Assembly (NCBI RefSeq): GCF_019285775.1 | Contig: NZ_CP079105.1 | Span: forward strand, 186,001 to 250,000 | DNA: 64,000 nt | Direction: 5' to 3' | DNA from: Skermania piniformis | GTDB taxonomy: Bacteria; Actinomycetota; Actinomycetes; Mycobacteriales; Mycobacteriaceae | Shown: positions 1-8,977 of the stretch, piece by piece | Layout of the letters: each line of letters opens with the position of its first letter | How positions within the stretch are numbered: position 1 is the stretch's first letter | Translations under genes and position numbers: made by a program | Notes under the pieces: model-generated | What the model was told of the DNA's origin: nothing | The model's input: only the letters and a program-made list of their open reading frames with translations | Database searches by the model: none

Positions 1-713
1 CGGCCGGCGACGGTGCGCAGGTGTACGACGTGACCTTCGAGAACGTCCAGGCGGGCCTGCGTACCGACCTGCTGTTCCGGGCGGCGAATCAGCGCGGCGG
101 GATCGTGCTGGGCACCGGTGACCTGTCCGAGCTGGCGCTGGGCTGGTGTACCTACGGGGTAGGCGACCAGATGAGCCACTACGGGGTCAATGCCGGCATC
201 CCGAAAACGCTGATCCAGCACCTGATCCGGTGGGTGATGAGCACCGATCAGTTCGATGGTGCGGTGAACACGACGCTGGTCTCGATCCTGGATACCGAGA
301 TCACCCCGGAGCTGATCCCGACCAAGCCGGGGGAGCGGCCGCAGGCCACCCAGGATTCGGTGGGGCCGTATCCGTTGCAGGACTTCACGCTGTACTACGT
401 GCTGCGTCGCGGCTATCGGCCGGCGAAGATCGCCTTCCTGGCCGAGGCGGCGTGGCGGGACGCATCGGTGGGTGACTGGCCGGCGGGCTATCCGGTCGAC
501 GAGCGCGCCGCCTACGACCTGGCGACGATCCGCCATTGGCTGGAGGTGTTCATCCGGCGATTCTTCGGTAACCAGTTCAAGCGGTCCGCACTGCCGAACG
601 GGCCGAAAGTGGTGGCCGGTGGGTCGTTGTCCCCACGCGGCGACTGGCGCATGCCGTCGGACGCGGTCGCCGCGGCGTGGTTGGCCGACCTGGCGAGCGT
701 GCGACCGGACTGA
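1..713 (+). CDS. nadE: NAD+ synthase, C-terminal part (partial gene)
   Basis: This is the 3' end of glutamine-dependent NAD+ synthetase. The reading frame is open from base 3 and the start lies outside the window. The enzyme amidates nicotinic acid adenine dinucleotide to NAD+ in the cytoplasm. What is visible is the end of the synthetase domain, with the conserved [20 protein letters not shown] stretch followed by [17 protein letters not shown], both characteristic of the two-domain actinobacterial NadE. The last 100 residues carry the family's helical tail. The stop at 711-713 is followed by a strong hairpin shared with the convergent AraC gene. It has no functional link to the cell-wall genes downstream. 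The family call is confident; the N-terminal glutaminase domain cannot be seen here. Confidence 0.93.
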   Translation, partial: AGDGAQVYDVTFENVQAGLRTDLLFRAANQRGGIVLGTGDLSELALGWCTYGVGDQMSHYGVNAGIPKTLIQHLIRWVMSTDQFDGAVNTTLVSILDTEITPELIPTKPGERPQATQDSVGPYPLQDFTLYYVLRRGYRPAKIAFLAEAAWRDASVGDWPAGYPVDERAAYDLATIRHWLEVFIRRFFGNQFKRSALPNGPKVVAGGSLSPRGDWRMPSDAVAAAWLADLASVRPD

Positions 714-733
714 ACGCCACCGAATGCTCCGAA

Positions 734-798
734 CGGGCTCTGGTGGCGGCATCGCCCGAGAGCCGAACGCCACCAGAGCCCGCTCGGCGAGCGGGCTC
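734..798. terminator. Bidirectional terminator with two alternative stems
   Basis: It lies between the convergent nadE and AraC genes. Bases 734-748 pair perfectly with 768-782 (15 bp, 19-nt loop). Bases 776-785 also pair perfectly with 789-798 (10 bp, 3-nt loop). The two stems share 776-782, so only one can form at a time. The second stem reaches the stop codon of the AraC gene. There is no clear T tract, which is usual in high-GC actinobacteria. Confidence 0.6.
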
Positions 799-1816
799 AG
801 GGTGACGTCGAGTATCGCGACCGGAACTCGCGCGGCCCGACTCCCTTCCACCGCCGGAAGGCCTGGGAGAAGCTGGTGACCTCTCGATACCCCAGCCGGT
901 GGGCGATCTGTTCGACCGGCAGCCGGGCGGTGAGCAGCAACTCCTCGGCCAGGTGCTCGCGGACCTCGTCGAGCAGGAGCCGGTACGAGGTGCCCTCGTT
1001 CGTCAGGTGTTTGCGCAGCGTACGTCCGCTCAGGTGCAGTATCGCCGCGACGTCGTCGAGCGGAGGCGGATCGTCGATCCGTGCGACCAGCTCGTCGCGC
1101 ACCCGCCCGGCGACCCCGGTCCGGGCCCGGCGGGAGTCGAGCAGCTGCCGACATTGCGCTACCGCGTGCGCGGACGTGTGCGGATTGGCGCCCGGTAGCG
1201 GCCGGTCGAGTTCGCTCGCGTCGACGACGAGGACGGTTTCGGCTGCGTCGAAGTCCGGCCGGACACCGAACACCTCGACGTAGCGGTCGAGGCTCTCCGG
1301 TGCGGGGAAGGCGAACTCGACGTGCCGGATCACCGAGCGGTCGGGCAGGAGCCCCCGCTGGATCGTCATGATCGACGCCGCGTCGCGTTCGACGTAGAAG
1401 CGGCGCAGGGTAGGCGGCACCTCCGGGGCATCGAGCACCAGGTGCTCGGTGCCGTCCGGTGCGGTGCGGGCCTGCACCGTGCCCATCGCGAAGGCCAGAT
1501 CGAGGAACTGGATCCCGACCGTGATCGCGTCCCGCAAGGTCGGGCTGCTGAGCAGCGCGAAGCCGTAGATTCCCTGCTCGCTCAACCGGAACCGGCTGCC
1601 CGTCGCCAGCCCAGGGTGGCCGTTCGGGATCAGTGTCAGCAGGTTGCGTGCCACGGCGAGGTCGTGCCGCGGCGTCACCTCCACCCGCGGGTCGAGCAGC
1701 TGCTGCGGGGTGAGTCCGGTACCGGCCAGGCAGTCCCGCGGATCGGCGCCGGACAGGGTCGCGATCTGGGTCATGAGCAGCAGGCTCACCGGCGGCCGCG
1801 GCTGGTCCCAATCCAC
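797..1816 (-). CDS. AraC family transcriptional regulator (OruR/ArgR type)
   Basis: A 339-residue regulator with an N-terminal arabinose-binding-like effector domain (about residues 20-210) and a C-terminal AraC helix-turn-helix domain (about 240-335). The second helix-turn-helix is recognisable in LPVEQIAHRLGYREVTSFSQ followed by AFRRWKGVGPREFR. The start is a GTG with GGAG close upstream, 9 bases after the stop of the enoyl-CoA hydratase gene. It is therefore the last gene of the oxidoreductase, acyl-CoA dehydrogenase and hydratase operon. Regulators of this class usually control an adjacent catabolic operon, so control of its own operon is the simplest inference. The effector is unknown. 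Confidence 0.88.
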   Translation of the reverse strand: MDWDQPRPPVSLLLMTQIATLSGADPRDCLAGTGLTPQQLLDPRVEVTPRHDLAVARNLLTLIPNGHPGLATGSRFRLSEQGIYGFALLSSPTLRDAITVGIQFLDLAFAMGTVQARTAPDGTEHLVLDAPEVPPTLRRFYVERDAASIMTIQRGLLPDRSVIRHVEFAFPAPESLDRYVEVFGVRPDFDAAETVLVVDASELDRPLPGANPHTSAHAVAQCRQLLDSRRARTGVAGRVRDELVARIDDPPPLDDVAAILHLSGRTLRKHLTNEGTSYRLLLDEVREHLAEELLLTARLPVEQIAHRLGYREVTSFSQAFRRWKGVGPREFRSRYSTSP

Positions 1817-1825
1817 CGCTCCAGG

Positions 1826-2806
1826 CTAGCCACCTGCGACCGGCCAGTGACCGTGCTGCAGCGCTTGATCCCGAGCCTCGGGGTCGTGTAACAGCAACCG
1901 GCCGGCAGCCTCGTAGTCCCGGATATAGGCGTGCATGATCTCCCGGGTCTGCGGCGTCGCCAGCACCTGCAGGAACTCCGATCGTTCGGCCAGCAGACCC
2001 TCGGACAACGGCCGGGACGCGGCGAAATACACCGCCCGCTTGATCGCGCCGACCGCTGCGGCCGGCCGGGCGGCCAGTCGGCGGGCCCACCCGATCGCTT
2101 CCCCGACCAGGTCCGCCGGGTCGACCACCGCGTCGACGGCACCGATCTCGAGCGCTCGGGCAGCGTCGATCGGTGCGCCGTCCAGGATCATCCGCAGTGC
2201 CCGTTGCGGTCCGACCAGGTGGGTGAGCCGCTGCGTACCGCCGCCGCCCGGGTGGAAACCCATCAGCACCTCGGGTTGGCCGAGACAGGCGTCGGCGTGG
2301 TCGGCGATCAGCCGGATATCGCAGGCCCAGGCCAGCTCTGCGCCGCCGCCCAGCGCAGCGCCGTTGATCGCCGCCAGATAGATCACACTGCTGGAGTTCA
2401 TCCGGACGAACGTGTCGTGGAAGCGGTCCAGCTCCAGCACGCCGGCGAGGACGGTGCGGCTCGCCGCCGCGCGGAACCGCACCGATCGCGCGGCGGCACC
2501 GACGAACCGCAGCGCGGCGACCGCGCCCCGGCGGCCGACGGGGGGACTGTTGTCCGACCCTTCGCGCATCCAGCGGACGTCGGCGTGGCCGGCGAACCGG
2601 TCGGGCCGCGCCCCGGTCAGGACGACCGCGCGGACCGCCGGGTCGCGGTCGGCGACATCGACCAGGCCCGCCAGGTCGGCGACCAACGGCCGGTCGAGCA
2701 TGCCGAGTGGACCACCGTCCATCCGGACGACGGCAACCGTGCCGTCGATGGTCACCTCGAGCCGATCGAATCGGGTATCGGCCAACGCTGCCGAGTTCTT
2801 TCGCAT
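1826..2806 (-). CDS. Enoyl-CoA hydratase/isomerase family protein
   Basis: A 326-residue crotonase-fold protein, slightly longer than the usual 260-290. The oxyanion-hole segment AAINGAALGGGAELAWACD and the active-site segment QPEVLMGFHPGGGGTQRLT, with the catalytic-type Glu, are both present, so hydratase or isomerase chemistry on a CoA thioester is expected. An AGGAGG Shine-Dalgarno precedes the ATG, 13 bases after the stop of the acyl-CoA dehydrogenase gene, and the AraC gene follows after 9 bases. The substrate cannot be read from the sequence. The operon suggests beta-oxidation of an unusual acyl chain or ring-derived acyl-CoA. Confidence 0.88.
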   Translation of the reverse strand: MRKNSAALADTRFDRLEVTIDGTVAVVRMDGGPLGMLDRPLVADLAGLVDVADRDPAVRAVVLTGARPDRFAGHADVRWMREGSDNSPPVGRRGAVAALRFVGAAARSVRFRAAASRTVLAGVLELDRFHDTFVRMNSSSVIYLAAINGAALGGGAELAWACDIRLIADHADACLGQPEVLMGFHPGGGGTQRLTHLVGPQRALRMILDGAPIDAARALEIGAVDAVVDPADLVGEAIGWARRLAARPAAAVGAIKRAVYFAASRPLSEGLLAERSEFLQVLATPQTREIMHAYIRDYEAAGRLLLHDPEARDQALQHGHWPVAGG

Positions 2807-2819
2807 GCGGGTTTCCTCC

Positions 2820-4058
2820 TTACTTCAGGCCGGACGCGGTGAGTGGGTGCCAGCCGTCGGCGGCCAGCACATCGGCCAGCTGCCGGCGGCGAACACCGAT
2901 GTTGCCGCCCTCGAAGATCGGGTAGGCGAGCGCATCGAGCAGGTGATGCACGAGTGGGAAGTTCCGGTCGTACGCCGTGACGCCGACCACCCGGATCAGT
3001 TGGTTGATCACGTCGACCGCGGTCTCCGAGCCGAAGATCTTGGCGTGCAGAGCCAGTTCCAGAGCGCCGGGCTGTCCGCCGACGACGGCATCGAGCGCGC
3101 GCCAGGACAGCAGCCGGACGGCTTCGATCCGGCCCTTGGCGTCGCCGAGGATGTCGGACACCGGCCGGTGTCCGATGATCGGGACATCGCCACCGCGGGT
3201 CTGTTCCTTGGCGAAGCGGAACGCGATATCGAACGCGGCGCGCATCGAGCCGACGGCGAGCAGGCCGACCGCCGCGCCGCTCGCGGTGAACGCCGCGTAG
3301 GTCAGTTCGGCGCCCAGCCCCTCCGGGCCGATCAGGTTGTGCCGCGGCACGCGCACCTGCTCGAGCCGCACCCGCTGGGTGAGGTGCCCGCGCAGCCCGG
3401 GCATATCGAGTGTGTCCAGCACGACCAGGTTCTCCCGGGTGACGTGGGCGCGCTCGACGCCGATGAGCGACACCCCACCCGGCGTTCGGCACGCGACGAC
3501 CATCAGATCCGGGCCGGCGCCGTCCCAGCCGCCGAGATTGGCCGACCACTGCTTCTCGCCGGTGATCACCCATTCGTCGCCGTCGAGGACGGCCGTCGTC
3601 TGCAGGCCCGCGGCCGGCGGCGACGCGGCGAAGTTGGCCGAACCGGCCGGCTCGCTGAGTGCCATGACCGCCTGCGGCGACCCGGTGCCGGCCAGGAACG
3701 GGGCCAGGAATCGCCGGGTCTGTTCCGGGTCGCCGCCCAGGTAGACCGGGGTGAGCGCGAGCATGACGCCGGCCATGGCGGCGACGAAGTCCGGCATCAC
3801 CGCGGCGAGTTCTTCGGTGACGATCGCGGCGTCGACGCCGCTGTTCATCGTGCCGCCGAAGATTTCCGGGATCATGCCTTTCAACAGTCCGGCGCGGACG
3901 GCCGCCGCGTGCGCCGGTCGGGTCAGCAGCGCCGCCTGGTACGGGTCGGGGGTAGTACGCACCTGCTCGACGAGCGGAGCCAGGTGGGTCGCAGCGAATA
4001 CGCGCGCGGTGTCGCGCAGTTCGGCTTGCGCTTCGGTGAGAGTGAATTCGATGGACAT
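2820..4058 (-). CDS. Acyl-CoA dehydrogenase family protein
   Basis: A 412-residue flavoprotein of normal family length. The middle domain is seen in VMALSEPAGSANF and VITGEKQWSANLGGWDGAGP. The C-terminal helical domain ends with AYPIFEGGNIGVRRRQL, whose Glu is at the usual catalytic-base position. It is expected to introduce a 2,3-double bond into an acyl-CoA and pass electrons to ETF. The ATG has AGGAG seven bases upstream and lies 9 bases after the oxidoreductase stop, so the genes are co-transcribed. The PIFEGGNIGVRRRQ form resembles the acyl-CoA dehydrogenases of actinobacterial lipid or sterol degradation more than short-chain enzymes. The exact substrate is not assignable. Confidence 0.9.
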   Translation of the reverse strand: MSIEFTLTEAQAELRDTARVFAATHLAPLVEQVRTTPDPYQAALLTRPAHAAAVRAGLLKGMIPEIFGGTMNSGVDAAIVTEELAAVMPDFVAAMAGVMLALTPVYLGGDPEQTRRFLAPFLAGTGSPQAVMALSEPAGSANFAASPPAAGLQTTAVLDGDEWVITGEKQWSANLGGWDGAGPDLMVVACRTPGGVSLIGVERAHVTRENLVVLDTLDMPGLRGHLTQRVRLEQVRVPRHNLIGPEGLGAELTYAAFTASGAAVGLLAVGSMRAAFDIAFRFAKEQTRGGDVPIIGHRPVSDILGDAKGRIEAVRLLSWRALDAVVGGQPGALELALHAKIFGSETAVDVINQLIRVVGVTAYDRNFPLVHHLLDALAYPIFEGGNIGVRRRQLADVLAADGWHPLTASGLK

Positions 4059-4067
4059 GGCGGTCTC

Positions 4068-5327
4068 CTAGGCGGCGAAGCCGCGGCGGGTCGGGAGCAT
4101 CCCGGCGTTGCTCAGGTACTGCGGCAGGTTGCGCAACGGGTGCCGGTCGGGGTCGGGGTCCTTACCGCGGCCGAGCCGACGGATCTGCACGCCGTACCAG
4201 AGCAGCTCACCCATGCCTTCCAGATGCTTGATCCGGATCGGTTTGACCTCGATGCGGCGGGCGCCGGACGCGCCGGCCAGAATCCGGCGGGGCAGATCCG
4301 GTTCGATGATCAGCGGGCGGCCCAGGCCGACGAGGTCGACCGCGCCGTCGGCGATCGCCGCATCCATCACGGTCGCGGTGCGGAAGCCGCCGGTCACCAT
4401 GAGCGGCAGATCGTGGCCGGCCCGGGTGACGGCGGCGCGAACCCGCTCGGCGTAGTCGAGGAAGTAGGCTTCGCGGGCCCGGGTCGAGGCCGCCACTCCG
4501 GCGGCGCCCATGAAAGCGGTCGACTCGTAGTTGCCGCCGGAGACCTCGAGCAGGTCGACGCCCGCTGCGACGAGCGCCAGAACGACCTCGATCGATTCGT
4601 CTTCGGTCATGCCGCCGCGTTGGAAGTCGGCCGAGTTCAGCTTGACCCCGATCGGCACGGCCGGGCCGAGTTCGGCGCGGACCGCGCGCACGATCTCCAG
4701 GAGAAAGCGGCGGCGGCGGTGCGGGCTACCGCCCCATTCGTCATCCCGGCGGTTGGTCAGCGGCGACAGAAACTGGCTGATCAGGTAGCCGTGCGCGGCA
4801 TGGATCTGGACGCCGGTGAATCCCGCGGCCACCGCGACCCGGGCGGCGGTGGCAAATCGGCCGATGATCTCCTCGATTTCCGGCGTCGTCAGCGCTCGGG
4901 GTGTCCCGAACGCACCGGGTGCGCCGCTCACGGCGATCGCGGACGGTGCCACCGGAGCCGTCCGATTGAGTGCCCGCGGTGCCTGCCGGCCGGGGTGGTT
5001 GAGCTGCACCCAGGCCTGGGCGCCCGATGCGGTCGCGGCGGCGGCCCAGGCGCGCAGCAGCTCTTGGTGCCGGTCGTCCTCGATGGCGACGTTGCCGACC
5101 TCGCCGAGCGCGCGTCGGTCCACCATGATGTTGCCGGTGATCAGCAAGCCGGCGCCGGAATCGGCCCAGCGGCGGTAGAGCCGGATCAGACTCGGGGTCG
5201 GTGCCTGATCGCGGTCGCCCAGGCCTTCGCTGAGTGCCGATTTGGCGATGCGATTGGCGAGCGAGCTGCCCGACGGCAGCGGCAGCGGCCGTGCCAAGTG
5301 CTCCGGCCGGTGCGGTGATTGCGCCAT
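4068..5327 (-). CDS. NADH:flavin oxidoreductase / old yellow enzyme family protein
   Basis: A 419-residue TIM-barrel flavoprotein of the old yellow enzyme family. Visible marks are NRIAKSALSEGLGD near the N terminus, the WVQLNHPGRQAPR segment, the FTGVQIHAAHGYLISQFLSP active-site loop and the phosphate-binding end MVTGGFRTATVM. These enzymes reduce activated C=C bonds with NAD(P)H. The ATG at 5327 is preferred over a TTG four codons upstream because GGAG is seven bases before the ATG. It is the first gene of the four-gene minus-strand operon and is divergent from glfT2. A role in reducing an unsaturated lipid or xenobiotic intermediate before beta-oxidation is inference. Confidence 0.88.
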   Translation of the reverse strand: MAQSPHRPEHLARPLPLPSGSSLANRIAKSALSEGLGDRDQAPTPSLIRLYRRWADSGAGLLITGNIMVDRRALGEVGNVAIEDDRHQELLRAWAAAATASGAQAWVQLNHPGRQAPRALNRTAPVAPSAIAVSGAPGAFGTPRALTTPEIEEIIGRFATAARVAVAAGFTGVQIHAAHGYLISQFLSPLTNRRDDEWGGSPHRRRRFLLEIVRAVRAELGPAVPIGVKLNSADFQRGGMTEDESIEVVLALVAAGVDLLEVSGGNYESTAFMGAAGVAASTRAREAYFLDYAERVRAAVTRAGHDLPLMVTGGFRTATVMDAAIADGAVDLVGLGRPLIIEPDLPRRILAGASGARRIEVKPIRIKHLEGMGELLWYGVQIRRLGRGKDPDPDRHPLRNLPQYLSNAGMLPTRRGFAA

Positions 5328-5568
5328 TGTGTTCTCCAACTACGTTCCGCGACTTCGGATTCGACTCCCGGCGGGAGTGCCGGTGATGAGAACAACGGTA
5401 GGAATTTCGGGTCGGTGCCGACAGGTGCGTGACGGCATGAGAGTTACTCGATCAGGCACGCCGGTGACCGGCCGGCACACTTCGTCGGCCGCGCGGGCAG
5501 TCCCACCCGGCCTCGGTAGCCTGTAGCGCGATCGACGAAAACAGTCCGAGTGTGGTGAGGGAGTACGG

Positions 5569-7494
5569 GTGAGTCCGGAGCAACTGTTGGCGACCGAACC
5601 CGCGCCGTCCGACCTCGGTACGCCGGATCGGGTGGCCACCCTGCTGCAGCGGGTGATCCTGCCCCGGCCGGGTGAGCCGCTCGACGTGCGCACCCTCTAC
5701 CTGGAGGAATCGCCGACCAACGCGCGGCGGGCGCACGCTCCTACCCGCACCGAACTGCAGCTCGGCGCGGAGTCCGAAACCTCGTTCTGCACGTATTTCA
5801 ATGCGTTCCCGGCGAGCTACTGGCGACGCTGGAGCGTGCTCGGCGAGGTGCTGCTGCGGCTGACCCTCACCGGGCACGGCCGGGTGGACGTGTACCGGTC
5901 CAAGGCAGACGGCTCGCGGATCCATGTCCGGGGCGCCGAGTTCCGGGACGGGGAGCTCGAGTTCGAGGTGAGCCTGGCACCGTTCGAGGACGGTGGCTGG
6001 ATCTGGTTCGACGTCACCACCGACACCGACGCGACGTTGGTGGAAGCGGGCTGGTACGCGAGCAGCGCGCCACCGGACGCGGGCACCATCGCGGTCGGCA
6101 TGCCGACGTTCAACCGGCCGGCCGACCTGGTCACCACCCTGGCCGCGCTCGGCGCGGACCCGCTGGTCGCGGACAAGATCAGTGCGGTGATCATCGCCGA
6201 CCAGGGCAGCCACAAAGTGGTGTACCAGCCGGGGTTCGCCGAGGCCGCCCGCGGCTTCGGCGATCGGCTCGCCGTGTACGACCAGCCGAACCTGGGCGGT
6301 TCCGGCGGCTACAGCCGGGTGATGTACGAAGCACTGAAAACCACCGACGCCGAATACCTCGTCTACATGGACGACGACATCGAGATCGAGCCGGACTCGA
6401 TCCTGCGCGCGCTGGCGTTCGCCCGGTTCGCCCGTTCGCCGCTGCTGGTCGGCGGGCAGATGCTCAACCTGCAGGAACGTTCGCACCTGCACGTGATGGG
6501 CGAGGTGGTCGACCGCGGCATCTGGATGTGGAGCGCGCCGCCGAACGTCGAATACGACCACGACTTCGCCAAGTACCCGCTGCGCGATCGGGACAATTCC
6601 AAGCTCCTGCACCGGCGGATCGACGTCGACTTCAACGGCTGGTGGACCTGCGTGATCCCGCGCCGGGTCGCCGAGGAGATCGGCCAGCCGCTGCCGCTGT
6701 TCCTGAAGTGGGACGACGTCGAGTACGGCTTGCGCGCCCGGGAACACGGCTACCCGACGGTGACCCTGCCCGGTGCCGCCGTCTGGCACATGGCGTGGAG
6801 CGACAAGGACGACGCGATCGATTGGCAAGCCTACTTCCACCTGCGCAACCGGCTGGTGGTTGCCGCGCTGTACCAGCCGGGGGATGGGCAGGGACTGATC
6901 CGCAACAGCGTCAAGGCGACGCTCAAGCACCTGCTGTGCCTGGAGTACTCCACCGTCGCCATCCAGAACGAAGCGATCCGGGACTTCATGCGGGGGCCGG
7001 AGGCGCTGTTCGAGTTGCTGCCGACCGCGCTCGGTAAGGTCGCCGACCTGCGCCGGGAGTATCCGGACGCGGTGATCCTGCCGTCCTCCACCGAGCTGCC
7101 GTTGGCGTCCGGGGCGGGGGTCGGTGCGGTCGGTGACCCGGGCGGCACGCTCGCCAAGGTGCGCCGGCTGGGCAAGGGCATCGTGCACAACCTGCGCCGG
7201 CCGGCCGCGGCCCATCACGACCGGCCGCAGTTGAACGTGCCGACCCTGGACGCCCGCTGGTACCTGCTCTCCCAGGTGGACGGGGTCACCGTGACCACCG
7301 CGGACGGCCGCGGCGTGGTGTATCGGAAGCGAGACCCGCGAATAGCTCGCGAGTTGCTGACCGAGGCGTTGCGGCTGCGGCGGGAGTTGGCTCGGCGGTT
7401 TCCGGAGCTGAAGACCGAGTACCGGGCGGCCCACGCCGAGCTGAGCAGCCGACAGCGCTGGGCGGCGGCATTCGGGGCAGGGGCGGCGGAATGA
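5569..7494 (+). CDS. glfT2: Galactofuranosyltransferase GlfT2
   Basis: Bifunctional UDP-galactofuranose transferase that polymerises the galactan with alternating beta-1,5 and beta-1,6 linkages on the cytoplasmic face of the membrane. It has 641 residues, close to the 637 of the M. tuberculosis enzyme. The GT-A domain shows AVGMPTFNRPADL, the DDD metal site in VYMDDDIEIEPDS (residues 268-270), the catalytic WDDVEYGLRAREHGY and the conserved His in GAAVWHMAWSDKDD. An N-terminal beta-sandwich and a C-terminal helical region flank it. The start is GTG at 5569. The stop overlaps the next start (ATGA), so it is translationally coupled to the PAP2 gene. Unlike in mycobacteria, glf is not immediately upstream. 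A diverged paralogue lies at 53403-55289. Confidence 0.96.
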   Translation: MSPEQLLATEPAPSDLGTPDRVATLLQRVILPRPGEPLDVRTLYLEESPTNARRAHAPTRTELQLGAESETSFCTYFNAFPASYWRRWSVLGEVLLRLTLTGHGRVDVYRSKADGSRIHVRGAEFRDGELEFEVSLAPFEDGGWIWFDVTTDTDATLVEAGWYASSAPPDAGTIAVGMPTFNRPADLVTTLAALGADPLVADKISAVIIADQGSHKVVYQPGFAEAARGFGDRLAVYDQPNLGGSGGYSRVMYEALKTTDAEYLVYMDDDIEIEPDSILRALAFARFARSPLLVGGQMLNLQERSHLHVMGEVVDRGIWMWSAPPNVEYDHDFAKYPLRDRDNSKLLHRRIDVDFNGWWTCVIPRRVAEEIGQPLPLFLKWDDVEYGLRAREHGYPTVTLPGAAVWHMAWSDKDDAIDWQAYFHLRNRLVVAALYQPGDGQGLIRNSVKATLKHLLCLEYSTVAIQNEAIRDFMRGPEALFELLPTALGKVADLRREYPDAVILPSSTELPLASGAGVGAVGDPGGTLAKVRRLGKGIVHNLRRPAAAHHDRPQLNVPTLDARWYLLSQVDGVTVTTADGRGVVYRKRDPRIARELLTEALRLRRELARRFPELKTEYRAAHAELSSRQRWAAAFGAGAAE

Positions 7495-8015
7495 GATTCG
7501 GATCCGAGCCGGTCGAGACCCGGGTGCTCAACGCGGTGCAGGCCGGCGTCGGCGCGGACCCGCGGGTGCTCGCCGCCGCGCGCGGCATGTCGCACTTCGG
7601 CGAGCACGCGCTCGGCTGGATCGGGATCGGCGCGGTCGGCGCGCTGCTCGACCGGCCGCGGCGCCGCCGCTGGGCCGGGGTGGCGGTCGGCGCGGTCGGT
7701 GCGCACGCGGCGTCCATCGTGATCAAGCGGGTGGTTCGTCGCCCGCGGCCGGACGACCAATCGGTGCAGGTCAACGTCTCGACGCCGAGTAAGCTGAGCT
7801 TTCCCTCCTCGCATGCGACCTCCACGGCGGCTGCCGCGGTGCTGGCCGGTGAACTGACCGGGCTACCCTTACCCGCGGTGCTGGTGCCGCCGATGCTGTT
7901 GTCTCGGCTCGTGCTCGGCGTGCACTACCCGACCGATGTGCTGGCCGGAGCCGCACTGGGTGCCGCGTCCGCGGCGATGGTGCGAGCGGTCGAGAGGAAG
8001 CTCGAGGAAAGTTGA
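7491..8015 (+). CDS. PAP2-type decaprenylphosphoryl-5-phosphoribose phosphatase (Rv3807c-like)
   Basis: A 174-residue membrane phosphatase with all three PAP2 signature parts: KRVVRRPRP, SFPSSHAT and SRLVLGVHYPTDVLAG. By synteny it matches Rv3807c, which removes the 5-phosphate from decaprenylphosphoryl-5-phosphoribose, the step between UbiA and DprE1 in decaprenyl-phosphoryl-arabinose synthesis. Several hydrophobic helices are evident. The ATG overlaps the glfT2 stop by four bases, and ubiA follows with overlap or very close spacing, so the three genes form one operon. The enzyme assignment relies on gene position; PAP2 motifs alone do not fix the substrate. Confidence 0.9.
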   Translation: MRFGSEPVETRVLNAVQAGVGADPRVLAAARGMSHFGEHALGWIGIGAVGALLDRPRRRRWAGVAVGAVGAHAASIVIKRVVRRPRPDDQSVQVNVSTPSKLSFPSSHATSTAAAAVLAGELTGLPLPAVLVPPMLLSRLVLGVHYPTDVLAGAALGAASAAMVRAVERKLEES

Positions 8016-8044
8016 GCGATGTGCGAGTTGAGCGAGTGCTGCCG

Positions 8045-8977
8045 ATGACCGAGCAGCAGACCGCCCGGGATGTCGTCGAGCCGGCTACCCCACCGCTCGG
8101 CCCACCGAAGAATCTGCCGGCCGCGATCGTCAAGGCCATCCGGCCGCGCCAATGGGTCAAGAACGTGCTGGTCCTGGCCGCGCCGCTGGCCGCCGGCTCG
8201 ATCAACGACATCGACGTGCTCATCCCGGTGGGGATCGCGTTCGTCGCGTTCTGCCTGGCGGCGTCCGGGGTGTACCTGGTCAACGATGCGCTCGACGTCG
8301 AGGCCGACCGGGCGCACCCGACCAAGCGTTATCGCCCGATCGCCGCCGGTGTGCTCCCGGTCAACCTGGCCTACGGGCTTGCGGTGGTGCTGTTCGCCGG
8401 GTCGATCGCGCTCTCGTTCCTGGCCGACTGGCGACTCGCCGTGGTCATGGCGATCTACATCGTGATCCAGCTGGCCTACTGCCTCGGGCTGAAACACCAG
8501 TACGTGATCGACATCTGCATCGTCAGCTCCGGCTTCCTGCTCCGCGCGGTGGCCGGCGGCGCGGCAGCCGGTATCCCGCTGTCCCAATGGTTCCTGTTGA
8601 TCATGGCGTTCGGCTCGCTGTTCATGGCGGCGGGCAAGCGGTATGCCGAGATCCAGCTGACCCAGCGGACCGGGGCCAAGATCCGGAAGTCGCTGGAGTC
8701 GTACACGCCGACCTACCTGCGGTTTGTCTGGACGCTGGCCGCGACCGCGGTTGTGGTGTTCTATGGGTTGTGGGCTTTCGAACGCGATCAGCAGCAGGGC
8801 AGTTCGTGGTTCGCGATCTCGATGATTCCGTTCACCATCGCGATCCTGCGGTACGCGGTCGACGTAGACGGGGGCCAGGCCGGCGAGCCGGAGGAGATCG
8901 CTTTGGGCGATCGGATACTCCAACTGCTCGCGGTCGTCTGGATCGGAGTCGTCTGTGTCGCTCTCTACCTCGTATGA
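8045..8977 (+). CDS. ubiA: Decaprenyl-phosphate phosphoribosyltransferase (UbiA family)
   Basis: This is the Rv3806c-type UbiA prenyltransferase that moves 5-phosphoribose from PRPP to decaprenyl phosphate, the committed step to the arabinan donor. The family Asp motif is seen in YLVNDALDVEADRAHPTKRY, within a protein of about nine hydrophobic helices. KAIRPRQWVKN near the N terminus is typical of this clade. The ATG at 8045 gives about 310 residues. A TTG at 8012, overlapping the previous stop and sitting just after GAGGAAAG, is an alternative start that adds 11 residues. The end overlaps aftB by 23 bases. Confidence 0.92.
   Translation: MTEQQTARDVVEPATPPLGPPKNLPAAIVKAIRPRQWVKNVLVLAAPLAAGSINDIDVLIPVGIAFVAFCLAASGVYLVNDALDVEADRAHPTKRYRPIAAGVLPVNLAYGLAVVLFAGSIALSFLADWRLAVVMAIYIVIQLAYCLGLKHQYVIDICIVSSGFLLRAVAGGAAAGIPLSQWFLLIMAFGSLFMAAGKRYAEIQLTQRTGAKIRKSLESYTPTYLRFVWTLAATAVVVFYGLWAFERDQQQGSSWFAISMIPFTIAILRYAVDVDGGQAGEPEEIALGDRILQLLAVVWIGVVCVALYLV

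Noticed and set aside
2412-5318. Open frame of 968 codons on the plus strand opposite the acyl-CoA dehydrogenase operon
   Set aside because: The minus-strand genes have ribosome sites and motifs; this frame has low-complexity Arg/Asp/Gly sequence only.
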